Shown here: positions 1-6,108 of the stretch, one piece after another | Layout: every line of letters begins with the position of its first letter | How positions within the stretch are numbered: the first letter of the stretch is position 1 | Origin: a bacterium | GTDB taxonomy: Bacteria; Vulcanimicrobiota; Vulcanimicrobiia; Vulcanimicrobiales; Vulcanimicrobiaceae | DNA length: 11,094 nt | NCBI GenBank assembly: GCA_021807065.1 | Contig: JAKAPO010000046.1 | Coordinates: forward strand, 1-11,094 | Reading direction: 5' to 3' | Program-made: the position numbers and the translations under genes | The notes under the pieces: generated by a model | The model's input: only the letters and a program-made list of their open reading frames with translations | What the model was told of the DNA's origin: nothing | The model's database searches: none

Positions 1-130
1 CGATCGCTTCGTCGGGCATCATGCCGCGATAATTCGCACGCCAGGCTTCTACGTGAATGGCGGCGATCGCAGAAATATCTGCGGGAGCGGCGCTCCTTAT
101 GGATGCGGAGTTTGAGCAGCTGCGCGGCAT
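1..130 (-). CDS. GNAT-family N-acetyltransferase, N-terminal part (runs off left edge)
   Basis: Only the first 43 codons are in the window. From the ATG at 130 the frame reads MPRSCSNSAS, then IRSAAPADIS, then a helix with H26, W30, Y34, G36 and P39 (AIHVEAWRANYRGMMPDEAI). The order 'IR-A-P-AD ... IH-x3-WR-x2-YRG-x2-P' is the usual first strand and helix of GNAT acetyltransferases, which move an acetyl group from acetyl-CoA to an amine. The acetyl-CoA binding loop lies beyond the edge, so the substrate cannot be guessed. The ATG overlaps the last 34 bases of the upstream secreted-protein gene and has no clear ribosome binding site. About nine residues precede the usual family start, so the true start is uncertain. 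It is probably the last visible member of the chemotaxis operon, by position only. Confidence 0.72.
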   Translation of the reverse strand, partial: MPRSCSNSASIRSAAPADISAIAAIHVEAWRANYRGMMPDEAI

Positions 131-960
131 GAGGTAGCCGCTCGAATGATGGGTTGCGCGGCGATGCGTTCGCGCTGCGCCGTCTCCTGGCGGATCCATT
201 GGATCGCATCCAACAACCGGCTCAGCGGCGTGTCGCCGACCGAACCCGCGACACCGGGGATCGAGAGCGGATCTATAGAGTACGGATTCGGAGCGATACC
301 CGCAACTTGACTCGGATCGACGAGAAGAGGATTTGGCGTCGCTGGATTCGGCGTCGATCCCGGAGCGAGGTCGCCGCCGTTGATCGCATTGATGTTGGAG
401 CCTTGCGTCCCCTCGTGTTGCAGTTCCGCGAGTTGCTGGGTGTTGACGTATCCGTTGATGAGGTCGAGCGTCGCAGCTTGCGTGGCAAGCGCCTTGAGCA
501 GCGTGTCGCGCATTTCATCGAGCTTCTTCTGATCGTCGGTCGTCGGATTGGGCGGAAAGACGTTCGGATCTTCCAGCTCGCGTTGAATGGCGAGGACATT
601 CTTGGCGAGCGGGCCGACCAATTGCTCGAGATGATAGAGCGTCAAATCGCGCTCGGCGGATCCGGCGCTTTGGCTCTGAGGATCCCGATTGTCAAGGTCT
701 CTCATATATCTTCGGAAGAGCGGGGGGCTCTGCGCGATCGTCGCATCGTTCTGCTCCATCATGCCGAGAATCGGCTTGATGTGCTTCACGAGCGCCGAGC
801 ACAACTCGCTGGTGCGCGTGTGATAGATGACCGGCAGCGGCGTCGGCGTGTGCTTGGCTGCATGCGTCGCTTTCGATCCCGGCGTCGTCGCCGGCGCATG
901 TGAAGAGAGTGCCGCAGCCAATGCGGCAACCATGAGCAAGGCGAGCGTCCTGCGGCGCAC
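97..960 (-). CDS. Secreted protein of unknown function at the end of the chemotaxis operon
   Basis: I do not recognise the family. The 287-residue product starts at a GTG, with an in-frame TAG two codons upstream. It opens with a clear Sec signal peptide: basic MRRR, a hydrophobic core over residues 5-19, and a likely cleavage after Ala21 or Ala24. The mature part has a Thr/Pro-rich stretch (residues 25-43), a helical middle (about 45-185), then an Asn/Pro/Gly-rich low-complexity segment (about 190-240) and a last amphipathic helix. It has two cysteines, Cys54 and Cys278, which could form a disulfide after export. It begins 16 bases after the cheW stop on the same strand, so co-transcription with the che genes is likely. 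A periplasmic role linked to motility or sensing is possible, but this is inference from position. The plus-strand frame opposite is arginine-rich and looks like a shadow. Confidence 0.8.
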   Translation of the reverse strand: MRRRTLALLMVAALAAALSSHAPATTPGSKATHAAKHTPTPLPVIYHTRTSELCSALVKHIKPILGMMEQNDATIAQSPPLFRRYMRDLDNRDPQSQSAGSAERDLTLYHLEQLVGPLAKNVLAIQRELEDPNVFPPNPTTDDQKKLDEMRDTLLKALATQAATLDLINGYVNTQQLAELQHEGTQGSNINAINGGDLAPGSTPNPATPNPLLVDPSQVAGIAPNPYSIDPLSIPGVAGSVGDTPLSRLLDAIQWIRQETAQRERIAAQPIIRAATSCRAAAQTPHP

Positions 961-976
961 GGACTAGCGCTTCGCC

Positions 977-1438
977 TTAAGCGGAGAGTGACCTTTCCAA
1001 ATCCCCGGCCTGCGCGCCGGAGATGACCATCGTCAAATCGAGCAGGATGACGAGCCGGTCGCCGATCTTTCCGACACCCTGAATGTAATCGGTGGCGGCG
1101 CTGGCAATGATCTCCGGAGCTTGCTCGATCGCCTCAATTGGAATGCTGAGCACTTCCGTAGCGCTGTCGACTACGATACCGATCCGTTTCGAACCGACGT
1201 CCGTAACGATGATCCTCGTATCTTTCGTCGGTGCGGCGCGCTCCATGCCGAACCGCGTGCGCAGATCGACGATCGGTATCAACTGGCCCCGTAGATTGAT
1301 CACGCCGTCGACATAGTCGGGCGTTCGCGGAACGCGGGTGACTTCCATCATGCGAATGATCTCTTGGATCTGCGAGATGTCGACGCCGTACTCTTCGGCA
1401 CCGATGCGAAAGGAAGCAATTTGAACGATATCGGCCAC
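977..1438 (-). CDS. cheW: Chemotaxis coupling protein CheW
   Basis: CheW is the cytoplasmic adaptor that links methyl-accepting chemoreceptors to the kinase CheA. The 153-residue product is a single CheW domain of normal length. It shows the N-terminal strand VQIASFRIGAEEYGVD, the helix ISQIQEIIRM, the conserved VPRTPDYVDGVINLRG segment (36-51), the IPIVDLRTRFG strand (54-64) with Arg61, and the C-terminal VILLDLTMVIS. The start is a GTG 5 bases after the cheA stop. The first internal ATG lies past the conserved N-terminus, so the GTG is needed. The ribosome binding site is weak (GGAA), which fits translational coupling to cheA. No receptor gene is in the window, so the partner receptors must be encoded elsewhere. 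Confidence 0.96.
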   Translation of the reverse strand: MADIVQIASFRIGAEEYGVDISQIQEIIRMMEVTRVPRTPDYVDGVINLRGQLIPIVDLRTRFGMERAAPTKDTRIIVTDVGSKRIGIVVDSATEVLSIPIEAIEQAPEIIASAATDYIQGVGKIGDRLVILLDLTMVISGAQAGDLERSLSA

Positions 1439-1443
1439 GTTCG

Positions 1444-3165
1444 TTACGTTCCAGAAACCGCCGAGTATTCGGCGCGCGCAACCTTGCCGCTCGCATAGGC
1501 GTCGCTCACGAGCGCGTGCACGTCGAGAATGAGCGCGATAGCTCCACTACCGAGGATCGTAGCGCCGGAGATTCCCGCAATCCTGCCGACGACGTCGGAG
1601 AGCGGCTTGATCACGATCTCTTGCTCTCCTTCGAAGGCATCGACGACGAGACCGACCTGACGCCCTTGCACGCTGACGATCACGACCATCGCTTTTTCCG
1701 GATTTCGCTGAATATTCAAGCCGAAAAATTCGGCGATGCGGACGAGCGGCACAATTTCTCCACGGAGCATGAGGATTTCGTTTCCGTACAGCGTTCGAAT
1801 TGCGTCGACTCCGACGCTTTGCGACTCGACGACGGAGTCTAGCGGTAGCGCGTAGCGTTCATCCCCGATCCGAACCAGCAGCGCATTGATGATCGCGAGC
1901 GTCAGCGGGAGTTTGATCGTGAATCGCGTGCCGCGTCCCCGCTCGGTATGGACCTCTAGATGTCCTTTCAGGTGACTGACGCTCTTCTTTACGACATCCA
2001 TTCCCATGCCGCGACCGCTGACGTCGGATACCTCGTCGGCGGTCGTAAAGCCGGGAGCGAAAATCAGCTCCACGAGTTCCTGCTCGGTGAGATGCTCTTG
2101 TGCCGAAACCAGGCCTTGCTCGATCGCACGCCACCGCACCTGTTCGAGGTCGATGCCGCTCCCGTCGTCGCCGATCTCGATTATGATTTGGTTGCCTTCG
2201 TGATACGCGTTGAGCTCGATCTTCCCCACCCGCGGTTTGTTCGCAGCCTGGCGATCCTCCGGCGACTCGATCCCATGGTCCACGCAGTTGCGCAGCAGGT
2301 GCATCAACGGTTCCCCGATCTCGTCGACGATCGTCTTGTCCAGTTCCGTCTGGGCACCGGCAATCTCGAGCGCGACTTCTTTCCGCCGCGCCTTCGCGAC
2401 ATCGCGAACCAGGCGTGGAAAACGCTCGAAAACCTGACCGATCGGCACCATGCGAATGCGCATCAGCGATTCCTGAATCTCGCCGGCAGTTCGCGAAAGC
2501 AGTCCTGCGCTCTCGGAGAGCGCCTTGGCGATCGTTCCATCACGATCGGCTTGCGCGAGCGTTGCGGCGATCTCGGAGATGCGCGTGCGATTCACTACGA
2601 GTTCACCGACCAGATTCAAGAGCGCGTCGAGACGCTCGATGTCGACGCGGATCGTTCGGCGGCGGCCGGTCTGCAACGGCAATGGTTGCACCGGTGCTTT
2701 CGCCGCACTCTGCTCCGCAAGCATCCGTGCAACCTCAGCCTCAAACGCCTCGGTGTCGTCCTGCGCGGGCTTGGCATAGGCCTCCAATCGCTCGAGGAGA
2801 TCGCCCATATCCGACGGAGCTTGGGCACGCGCAGGGGCGGCAAGGAGCCTGCCGAGGAGATCCCTTCCCGCAAAGAGCAGCTCGACGTCTTGCGGTTGCA
2901 CCGTGCGTTGCGAACGCATCCTATCACACAGACTCTCCAGACGATGCGCGACCTCCGCGATATCGGAGAAACCCAGCATCGCCGCGTTTCCCTTGAGCGT
3001 GTGCAGCGCGCGGAACAGCGCGTTGACGATCTCCGCATCAAACGTGCCGGCGGCGGTTTGTTTCTCCAACTCCAACGAGCTTGACTCGATGCGCCCGAGC
3101 AACTCCTCGGCCTCATCGCGGAAGTACGCGATGAACTCGGCGCGATCGAACGACTCGCCTGGCAT
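1444..3165 (-). CDS. cheA: Chemotaxis histidine kinase CheA
   Basis: CheA autophosphorylates on a histidine under receptor control and passes the phosphoryl group to CheY. The 573 residues show an Hpt (P1) domain with LHTLKG and phospho-acceptor His55, then a linker, a P3 dimerisation region from about residue 172 (IRVDIERLDALLNLVGELVVNRTRI), the P4 ATPase with N-box HLLRNCVDHG (289-298, Asn293), G1 GDDGSG (332-337) and G2 GRGMGM (384-389), and a CheW-like P5 domain from about 425 to 555. The linker between Hpt and P3 (about 110-170) looks too short and too Ala/Pro/Glu-rich for a normal P2 (CheY-binding) domain, so P2 is probably absent. The ATG at 3165 follows AGGAG, which overlaps the cheC stop. 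The gene sits 6 bases after cheC and 5 before cheW. Confidence 0.97.
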   Translation of the reverse strand: MPGESFDRAEFIAYFRDEAEELLGRIESSSLELEKQTAAGTFDAEIVNALFRALHTLKGNAAMLGFSDIAEVAHRLESLCDRMRSQRTVQPQDVELLFAGRDLLGRLLAAPARAQAPSDMGDLLERLEAYAKPAQDDTEAFEAEVARMLAEQSAAKAPVQPLPLQTGRRRTIRVDIERLDALLNLVGELVVNRTRISEIAATLAQADRDGTIAKALSESAGLLSRTAGEIQESLMRIRMVPIGQVFERFPRLVRDVAKARRKEVALEIAGAQTELDKTIVDEIGEPLMHLLRNCVDHGIESPEDRQAANKPRVGKIELNAYHEGNQIIIEIGDDGSGIDLEQVRWRAIEQGLVSAQEHLTEQELVELIFAPGFTTADEVSDVSGRGMGMDVVKKSVSHLKGHLEVHTERGRGTRFTIKLPLTLAIINALLVRIGDERYALPLDSVVESQSVGVDAIRTLYGNEILMLRGEIVPLVRIAEFFGLNIQRNPEKAMVVIVSVQGRQVGLVVDAFEGEQEIVIKPLSDVVGRIAGISGATILGSGAIALILDVHALVSDAYASGKVARAEYSAVSGT

Positions 3166-3171
3166 CGGCTC

Positions 3172-3780
3172 CTAGATCCCGAAGATCGAGAGCAAGGGTG
3201 CGATGGATCCGTATTCCGGGATGAAGATGAACTCTCCGCTGATCGTCGCGCCGTTATCGAGGAAAACGCTCTTCACGAGGAAGACCGGCCGCCGTGGATC
3301 GATTGGCATGAGGTCGCCGAAGGCGGCCTGCATCGTTCCGAATGAAAGGGCGGGCACCGAAGGCTCGAGACGGACACCGGTGAGCTCGACGATTGCGCTC
3401 AGGTACGACCCGGCGACGATGTTGCCCAACTCTTTCAAAGTGGACTCAGCGATCGATTCGAAGATCGTGATGTCGCCGATCACGCGCCGGATAAAGCGGT
3501 GCACGAAACCGGACGCCTGCTCGTTATCGAAGAGAACGACGATCTCGCCTGGCGCCTCGCCCCGTACGTGCATGTGGAGCACCGCAACGGAACGGTCGCC
3601 GTGCTGGCGTCCAACGTGCTCGCTCAACTCGGCGAAGCTCATGACTTCGATGTGAGGCTCGACGAGACCGATCTTGGTATTCAATAGCTGCGAAAGCGCG
3701 GTGGCGGCGTGACCGGCGCCGATGTTTGCAACTTCTTTGAGGGCGTCTTTTTGAAGGTCGTTGAGCCTTGCTGCGATCAC
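3172..3780 (-). CDS. cheC: CheY-P phosphatase, CheC family
   Basis: The CheC family removes the phosphoryl group from CheY-P and so resets the signal. The 202-residue protein has the family's internal duplication. The first copy is DALKEVANIGAGHAATALSQLL with Asp12, Glu16 and Asn19 and a later Pro42. The second is STLKELGNIVAGSYLSAIVELTG with Ser113, Glu117 and Asn120 and a later Pro143. Both copies keep the (D/S)-x3-E-x2-N active-site pattern, as in two-site CheC rather than single-site CheX. The C-terminus FIPEYGSIAPLLSIFGI fits CheC. The GTG start has a good ribosome binding site (GAAAGGCG) about 7 bases upstream. It lies 19 bases after cheY. CheC often works with CheD, and no cheD is visible here. 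CheC paralogues such as FliY also bind the flagellar switch, but no SpoA domain is present. Confidence 0.93.
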   Translation of the reverse strand: MIAARLNDLQKDALKEVANIGAGHAATALSQLLNTKIGLVEPHIEVMSFAELSEHVGRQHGDRSVAVLHMHVRGEAPGEIVVLFDNEQASGFVHRFIRRVIGDITIFESIAESTLKELGNIVAGSYLSAIVELTGVRLEPSVPALSFGTMQAAFGDLMPIDPRRPVFLVKSVFLDNGATISGEFIFIPEYGSIAPLLSIFGI

Positions 3781-3799
3781 GTCATCACGCCTTTCTGAT

Positions 3800-4165
3800 T
3801 CACGCCGCCAGTACTTTGTTGAGCGTATCGACGATCTTGGGCGCCTGGAACGGTTTGGTTATGAACGATTTCGCACCGGCTTGAATCGCCTCGACGACCA
3901 GAGCCTGTTGACCCATCGACGTGCACATGACGATTCTCGCCGATGGATCGTGGGACAGAATCTGCTTGACCGCAGCGATGCCGTCCATCTCGGGCATGAC
4001 AACGTCCATCGTCACCAGATCGGGCTGCAATTGCATGTACTTTTCCACCGCCTCGAGACCGTTCTGCGCCTCACCGACGATTTCAAAACCGCTTTTCGCA
4101 AGGATGCCCTTGATCATCATCCGCATGACGACGGCATCGTCAACGATCAGGACCCTCTTACTCAC
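3800..4165 (-). CDS. cheY: Chemotaxis response regulator CheY
   Basis: This is a stand-alone receiver domain of 121 residues when begun at the GTG at 4165 (SKRVLIVDD). It has the acidic pocket Asp9/Asp10, phospho-acceptor Asp54 in VTMDVVMPEMDG, Thr82 in VMCTSMG, Phe101 at the aromatic switch position and Lys104 in ITKPF, so it should be active. No output domain follows, and it sits first in an operon with cheC, cheA and cheW, so CheY is the natural reading. Phosphorylated CheY normally binds the flagellar switch. The frame can be extended six codons to a GTG at 4183, but that adds VWGNGS, which lacks homology to the family start, and the predicted transcript from the upstream sigma-28-like promoter would begin almost on it. 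I therefore prefer 4165. Confidence 0.93.
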   Translation of the reverse strand: MSKRVLIVDDAVVMRMMIKGILAKSGFEIVGEAQNGLEAVEKYMQLQPDLVTMDVVMPEMDGIAAVKQILSHDPSARIVMCTSMGQQALVVEAIQAGAKSFITKPFQAPKIVDTLNKVLAA

Positions 4166-4191
4166 GGACCCATTGCCCCACACAACTTAGC

Positions 4192-4219
4192 CCATCGGCC
4201 ACGCGGAGATGCTTCTTTA
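4192..4219 (-). promoter_or_regulatory. Candidate sigma-28 (FliA/SigD-type) promoter of the cheY-cheC-cheA-cheW operon
   Basis: On the minus strand there is TAAA (4219-4216), a 16-base spacer and GCCGATGG (4199-4192). The sigma-28 consensus is TAAA, 14-16 bases, GCCGATAA, so the -35 is perfect and six of eight -10 bases match, including the CCGAT core. Transcription would start near 4186, about 20 bases before the preferred GTG of cheY. Position in front of a chemotaxis operon makes a chance match less likely. No sigma-28 gene is in the window. Confidence 0.65.
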
Positions 4220-4234
4220 CCTGGGGCCGATCAA

Positions 4235-4259
4235 CCGCTTGTAAAGCTTGCGCAAGCGG
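4235..4259. repeat. Inverted repeat / palindrome in the cheY-lipoprotein divergent region
   Basis: CCGCTTG (4235-4241) is repeated inverted as CAAGCGG (4253-4259). Nested inside is a perfect 12-base palindrome, GCTTGCGCAAGC (4246-4257). No run of T follows on either strand, so it is not a typical terminator. It lies about 20 bases upstream of the -35 of the cheY promoter candidate and about 70 upstream of the lipoprotein start, where a dimeric regulator could act. The function is unproven. Confidence 0.35.
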
Positions 4260-4326
4260 CTGCGCTCCGCAACCTGGGCGGCGGCTGAGCGGGAACCGCG
4301 AGCGCCGGAGCCAATAACCCGGCTTC

Positions 4327-5337
4327 ATGCGACGTACGCTGGGCTACATCACCGGCGCGGTGACTGCCGCTATCCTCCTGGCCGGCTGTGGCAAGACCTA
4401 TCCGGTGGGAGCCGTTGCGCCGACGCCAACCCCGGTCGTCCCGTCGGTCACGAGCACCTATACGATTCCGACGAGCGCATCCGATCCTATCGGGATCACG
4501 TCGAGCGCCTCCGCCATCTGGTTCACCGAGGAGGCTGGGAACAAGATCGGTTTCCTCGATCAGACGGCAAAATTTCACGAGGTGACGTTGCCCAATCCCG
4601 GATCGGAACCGTACGGTATCACCTTCGGAACCGACGGGAACATCTGGTTCACCGAGTACGCCGGCAACAAGATCGGGCGGTACGACCCGGCGACGTCGAA
4701 TTTCGCAGAGTTCATCATCCCCACCGCGTCGTCCGACCCGACCTCGATCGTCATCGGACCCGGCGATAGCGCCCTCTGGTTTACCGAGTCCGCGACCGAC
4801 AAGGTTGGAAGAGTGACGCTCAGCGGTACGATCAACGAGTTCACCGTTGGAGGAAGCACGCCGCTCGAAGCGACTTCAGTAGGCAATGACGGCGGAATCT
4901 GGTTCACGCTCAACGGCAGCAATCAGATCGGCGAAATCGTTCCAATCACCGATGCGATAACGCTCTACAACGTTCCAACGGCGGGCTCGCAGCCCTACGG
5001 CATCACCTACGGAACTGACCATGCAATTTGGTTCACCGAGAACGCCGCCGGCAAGCTCGGCCGGGTAACGACCAATAGCGGCACGTTCAGCGAAGTGACG
5101 CTCACCGGGTGCCCTAACCCGGGGCCGATCCAGCAGGGATTGGACGGAAATTTCTACATCTTCTGCCTGCCACCCGGATCGCCGAGCATCCTGCAGTACA
5201 ACCCTCAGGACGGCCACATGCGGAACTTCTCGCTGAAGTCAGGCTCCGCTCCCGAGGCCGCGATCCTCGCCTTCGACCGCAAGATCTACTTCACCGACAG
5301 CGGGCTGAACGCAATCAGGCAATTCACGTACGAATAG
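4327..5337 (+). CDS. Lipoprotein with seven-bladed streptogramin-lyase-like (Vgb-like) propeller
   Basis: The 336-residue product begins with a lipoprotein signal (MRRTLGYITGAVTAAILLAGC) and a lipobox LAGC with Cys21, so it is probably anchored in a membrane facing outwards. A Pro/Thr linker (29-45) follows. The rest is a regular repeat: WFTE-type motifs at Trp65, Trp107, Trp151, Trp192 and Trp235, then Tyr277 and Tyr321, spaced 41-44 residues, each preceded by P-x-GIT or a similar turn and often followed by NKIGR-like residues. This is the pattern of a seven-bladed Vgb/SMP-30-like propeller. Vgb opens streptogramin B rings, but the turns here read PYGI and only three histidines remain, so lyase activity is doubtful and binding or scaffolding is as likely. 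It is the only plus-strand gene, divergent from cheY, and its last 14 bases overlap the FliO-like gene. Confidence 0.88.
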   Translation: MRRTLGYITGAVTAAILLAGCGKTYPVGAVAPTPTPVVPSVTSTYTIPTSASDPIGITSSASAIWFTEEAGNKIGFLDQTAKFHEVTLPNPGSEPYGITFGTDGNIWFTEYAGNKIGRYDPATSNFAEFIIPTASSDPTSIVIGPGDSALWFTESATDKVGRVTLSGTINEFTVGGSTPLEATSVGNDGGIWFTLNGSNQIGEIVPITDAITLYNVPTAGSQPYGITYGTDHAIWFTENAAGKLGRVTTNSGTFSEVTLTGCPNPGPIQQGLDGNFYIFCLPPGSPSILQYNPQDGHMRNFSLKSGSAPEAAILAFDRKIYFTDSGLNAIRQFTYE

Positions 5338-5533
5338 GCGCCGAACGGTACCGGTAGCATCGTACGAGATGCAGCGTGCTCTGCGACCCGAGCGCGATGC
5401 TTTCGAGAAGTTCCAAACGGCGCGCGCCGGGAAGTATCCGGCCGCCACGTACGACGCGTCCCAGAACGCCCAGGCCTCCCAGCACGAGCGCAACGACGGC
5501 AACGGCTAGGAAGTAGCGCCGCCAAAAATCCAT
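5324..5533 (-). CDS. Short FliO-like membrane protein, possibly 3'-truncated
   Basis: A 69-residue frame starts at an ATG two bases after the trpG stop, with GAGG 7 bases upstream, so it is well placed for translation. Residues 8-25 (FLAVAVVALVLGGLGVLG) form one membrane helix. RRLELLESIALGSQSTLHLVRC (39-59) then matches the FliO pattern of a basic residue, LEVVERLALGPRQSL and LV-V. FliO is a small helper for the FliP/Q/R export gate of the flagellum. In usual FliO the next residues form a strand like GDRYLLVG, often followed by a longer tail. Here the frame instead reads YRYRSAPIRT and stops inside the 3' end of the convergent lipoprotein gene. I see no frame change that restores the strand. 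It may be a truncated or decaying fliO, or a minimal form. The assignment rests on one membrane helix and about 20 residues. Confidence 0.55.
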   Translation of the reverse strand: MDFWRRYFLAVAVVALVLGGLGVLGRVVRGGRILPGARRLELLESIALGSQSTLHLVRCYRYRSAPIRT

Positions 5534-5535
5534 AT

Positions 5536-6108
5536 TCACGCCTCGTCGAGAAAGTTTCGGATGATTCGGGCACCATATTCGCTCAATACCGATTCCGGGT
5601 GAAACTGCACTGCCGCGACGCGACGCTCGCGGTGTGCTATCGCTTGGATGACGCCGTCCTCGCTGCGCGCCGTCACCATCAAGTCCGCCGGCATGGAAGC
5701 GGGATCGAGACAAAGCGAATGGTAGCGAGTCGCGGTCAGCGGGGATGGAACGCCGGTGAAGATTCCGTTCGCCGAGTGCTCGATGCGCGATGTCTTTCCA
5801 TGCATCAGGCGCGGCGCGTGCGTTACCGTCGCACCCGAGACTTCGCCGACTGCTTGCAATCCTAAGCAGACTCCGAAGACCGGCATGCCGGTATCGATCG
5901 CCGCCTTCAGAAGAGCGAGGACCTGCGGAATCTCGCGAGGATGCCCCGGACCCGGGCCGACGACGAGCACGTCGTAGCGGCCAAGAACGGCGGGCACGAG
6001 CTTCGGATCGTCGCTGCGCATGACGGTCGGCGACGTGCCCTGCGCCGCCAGCAAGTGTACGACGTTGTACGCAAAGGAGTCGTAATGATCGACGTAAAGC
6101 AGCTTCAC
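5536..6108 (-). CDS. trpG: Anthranilate/aminodeoxychorismate synthase glutaminase subunit
   Basis: This class I glutamine amidotransferase releases ammonia from glutamine and channels it to its chorismate-binding partner. The 190 residues show DHYDSFAYNVVHLL (7-20), the oxyanion segment VVGPGPGHP (49-57), nucleophile Cys81 in FGVCLGLQ, the HGKTS motif (103-107) and the His170/Glu172 pair in QFHPESV, so the triad is complete and the length is normal. TrpG and PabA cannot be told apart by sequence alone, and one subunit often serves both enzymes. The partner upstream is TrpE-like, so trpG is preferred. The GTG start overlaps the trpE stop by four bases (GTGA), which suggests coupled translation and a fixed ratio of subunits. 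Confidence 0.92.
   Translation of the reverse strand: MKLLYVDHYDSFAYNVVHLLAAQGTSPTVMRSDDPKLVPAVLGRYDVLVVGPGPGHPREIPQVLALLKAAIDTGMPVFGVCLGLQAVGEVSGATVTHAPRLMHGKTSRIEHSANGIFTGVPSPLTATRYHSLCLDPASMPADLMVTARSEDGVIQAIAHRERRVAAVQFHPESVLSEYGARIIRNFLDEA

Noticed and set aside
64..71. GCGATCGC octamer, reminiscent of the cyanobacterial HIP1 repeat
   Set aside because: I did not see it enriched in the rest of the window, and the gene content does not suggest a cyanobacterium.
84..96. Inverted repeat GGAGCG-G-CGCTCC next to the secreted-protein stop, considered as a terminator
   Set aside because: As RNA the stem is only 5 pairs with a 3-base loop, there is no U-run, and it lies inside the GNAT reading frame.
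154..903. Plus-strand open frame (249 codons) opposite the secreted protein
   Set aside because: It is extremely arginine-rich with an RRRRRR tail and no family features. The minus-strand frame has a proper signal peptide and operon spacing.
1960..3084. Long plus-strand open frame (374 codons) opposite cheA
   Set aside because: It is antisense to a gene with full CheA motifs, has no recognisable domain, and is Arg/Leu/His-rich as expected for a shadow in GC-rich DNA.
4226..4234. GCCGATCAA on the plus strand, considered as a sigma-28 -10 for the lipoprotein gene
   Set aside because: There is no TAAA-like -35 at 14-16 bases upstream.
5338..5535. Frame-shifted continuation of the FliO-like gene towards a full FliO
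   Set aside because: Neither of the other two minus-strand frames after LVRC gives a GDRYLLVG-like strand, so a simple sequencing frameshift is not supported.
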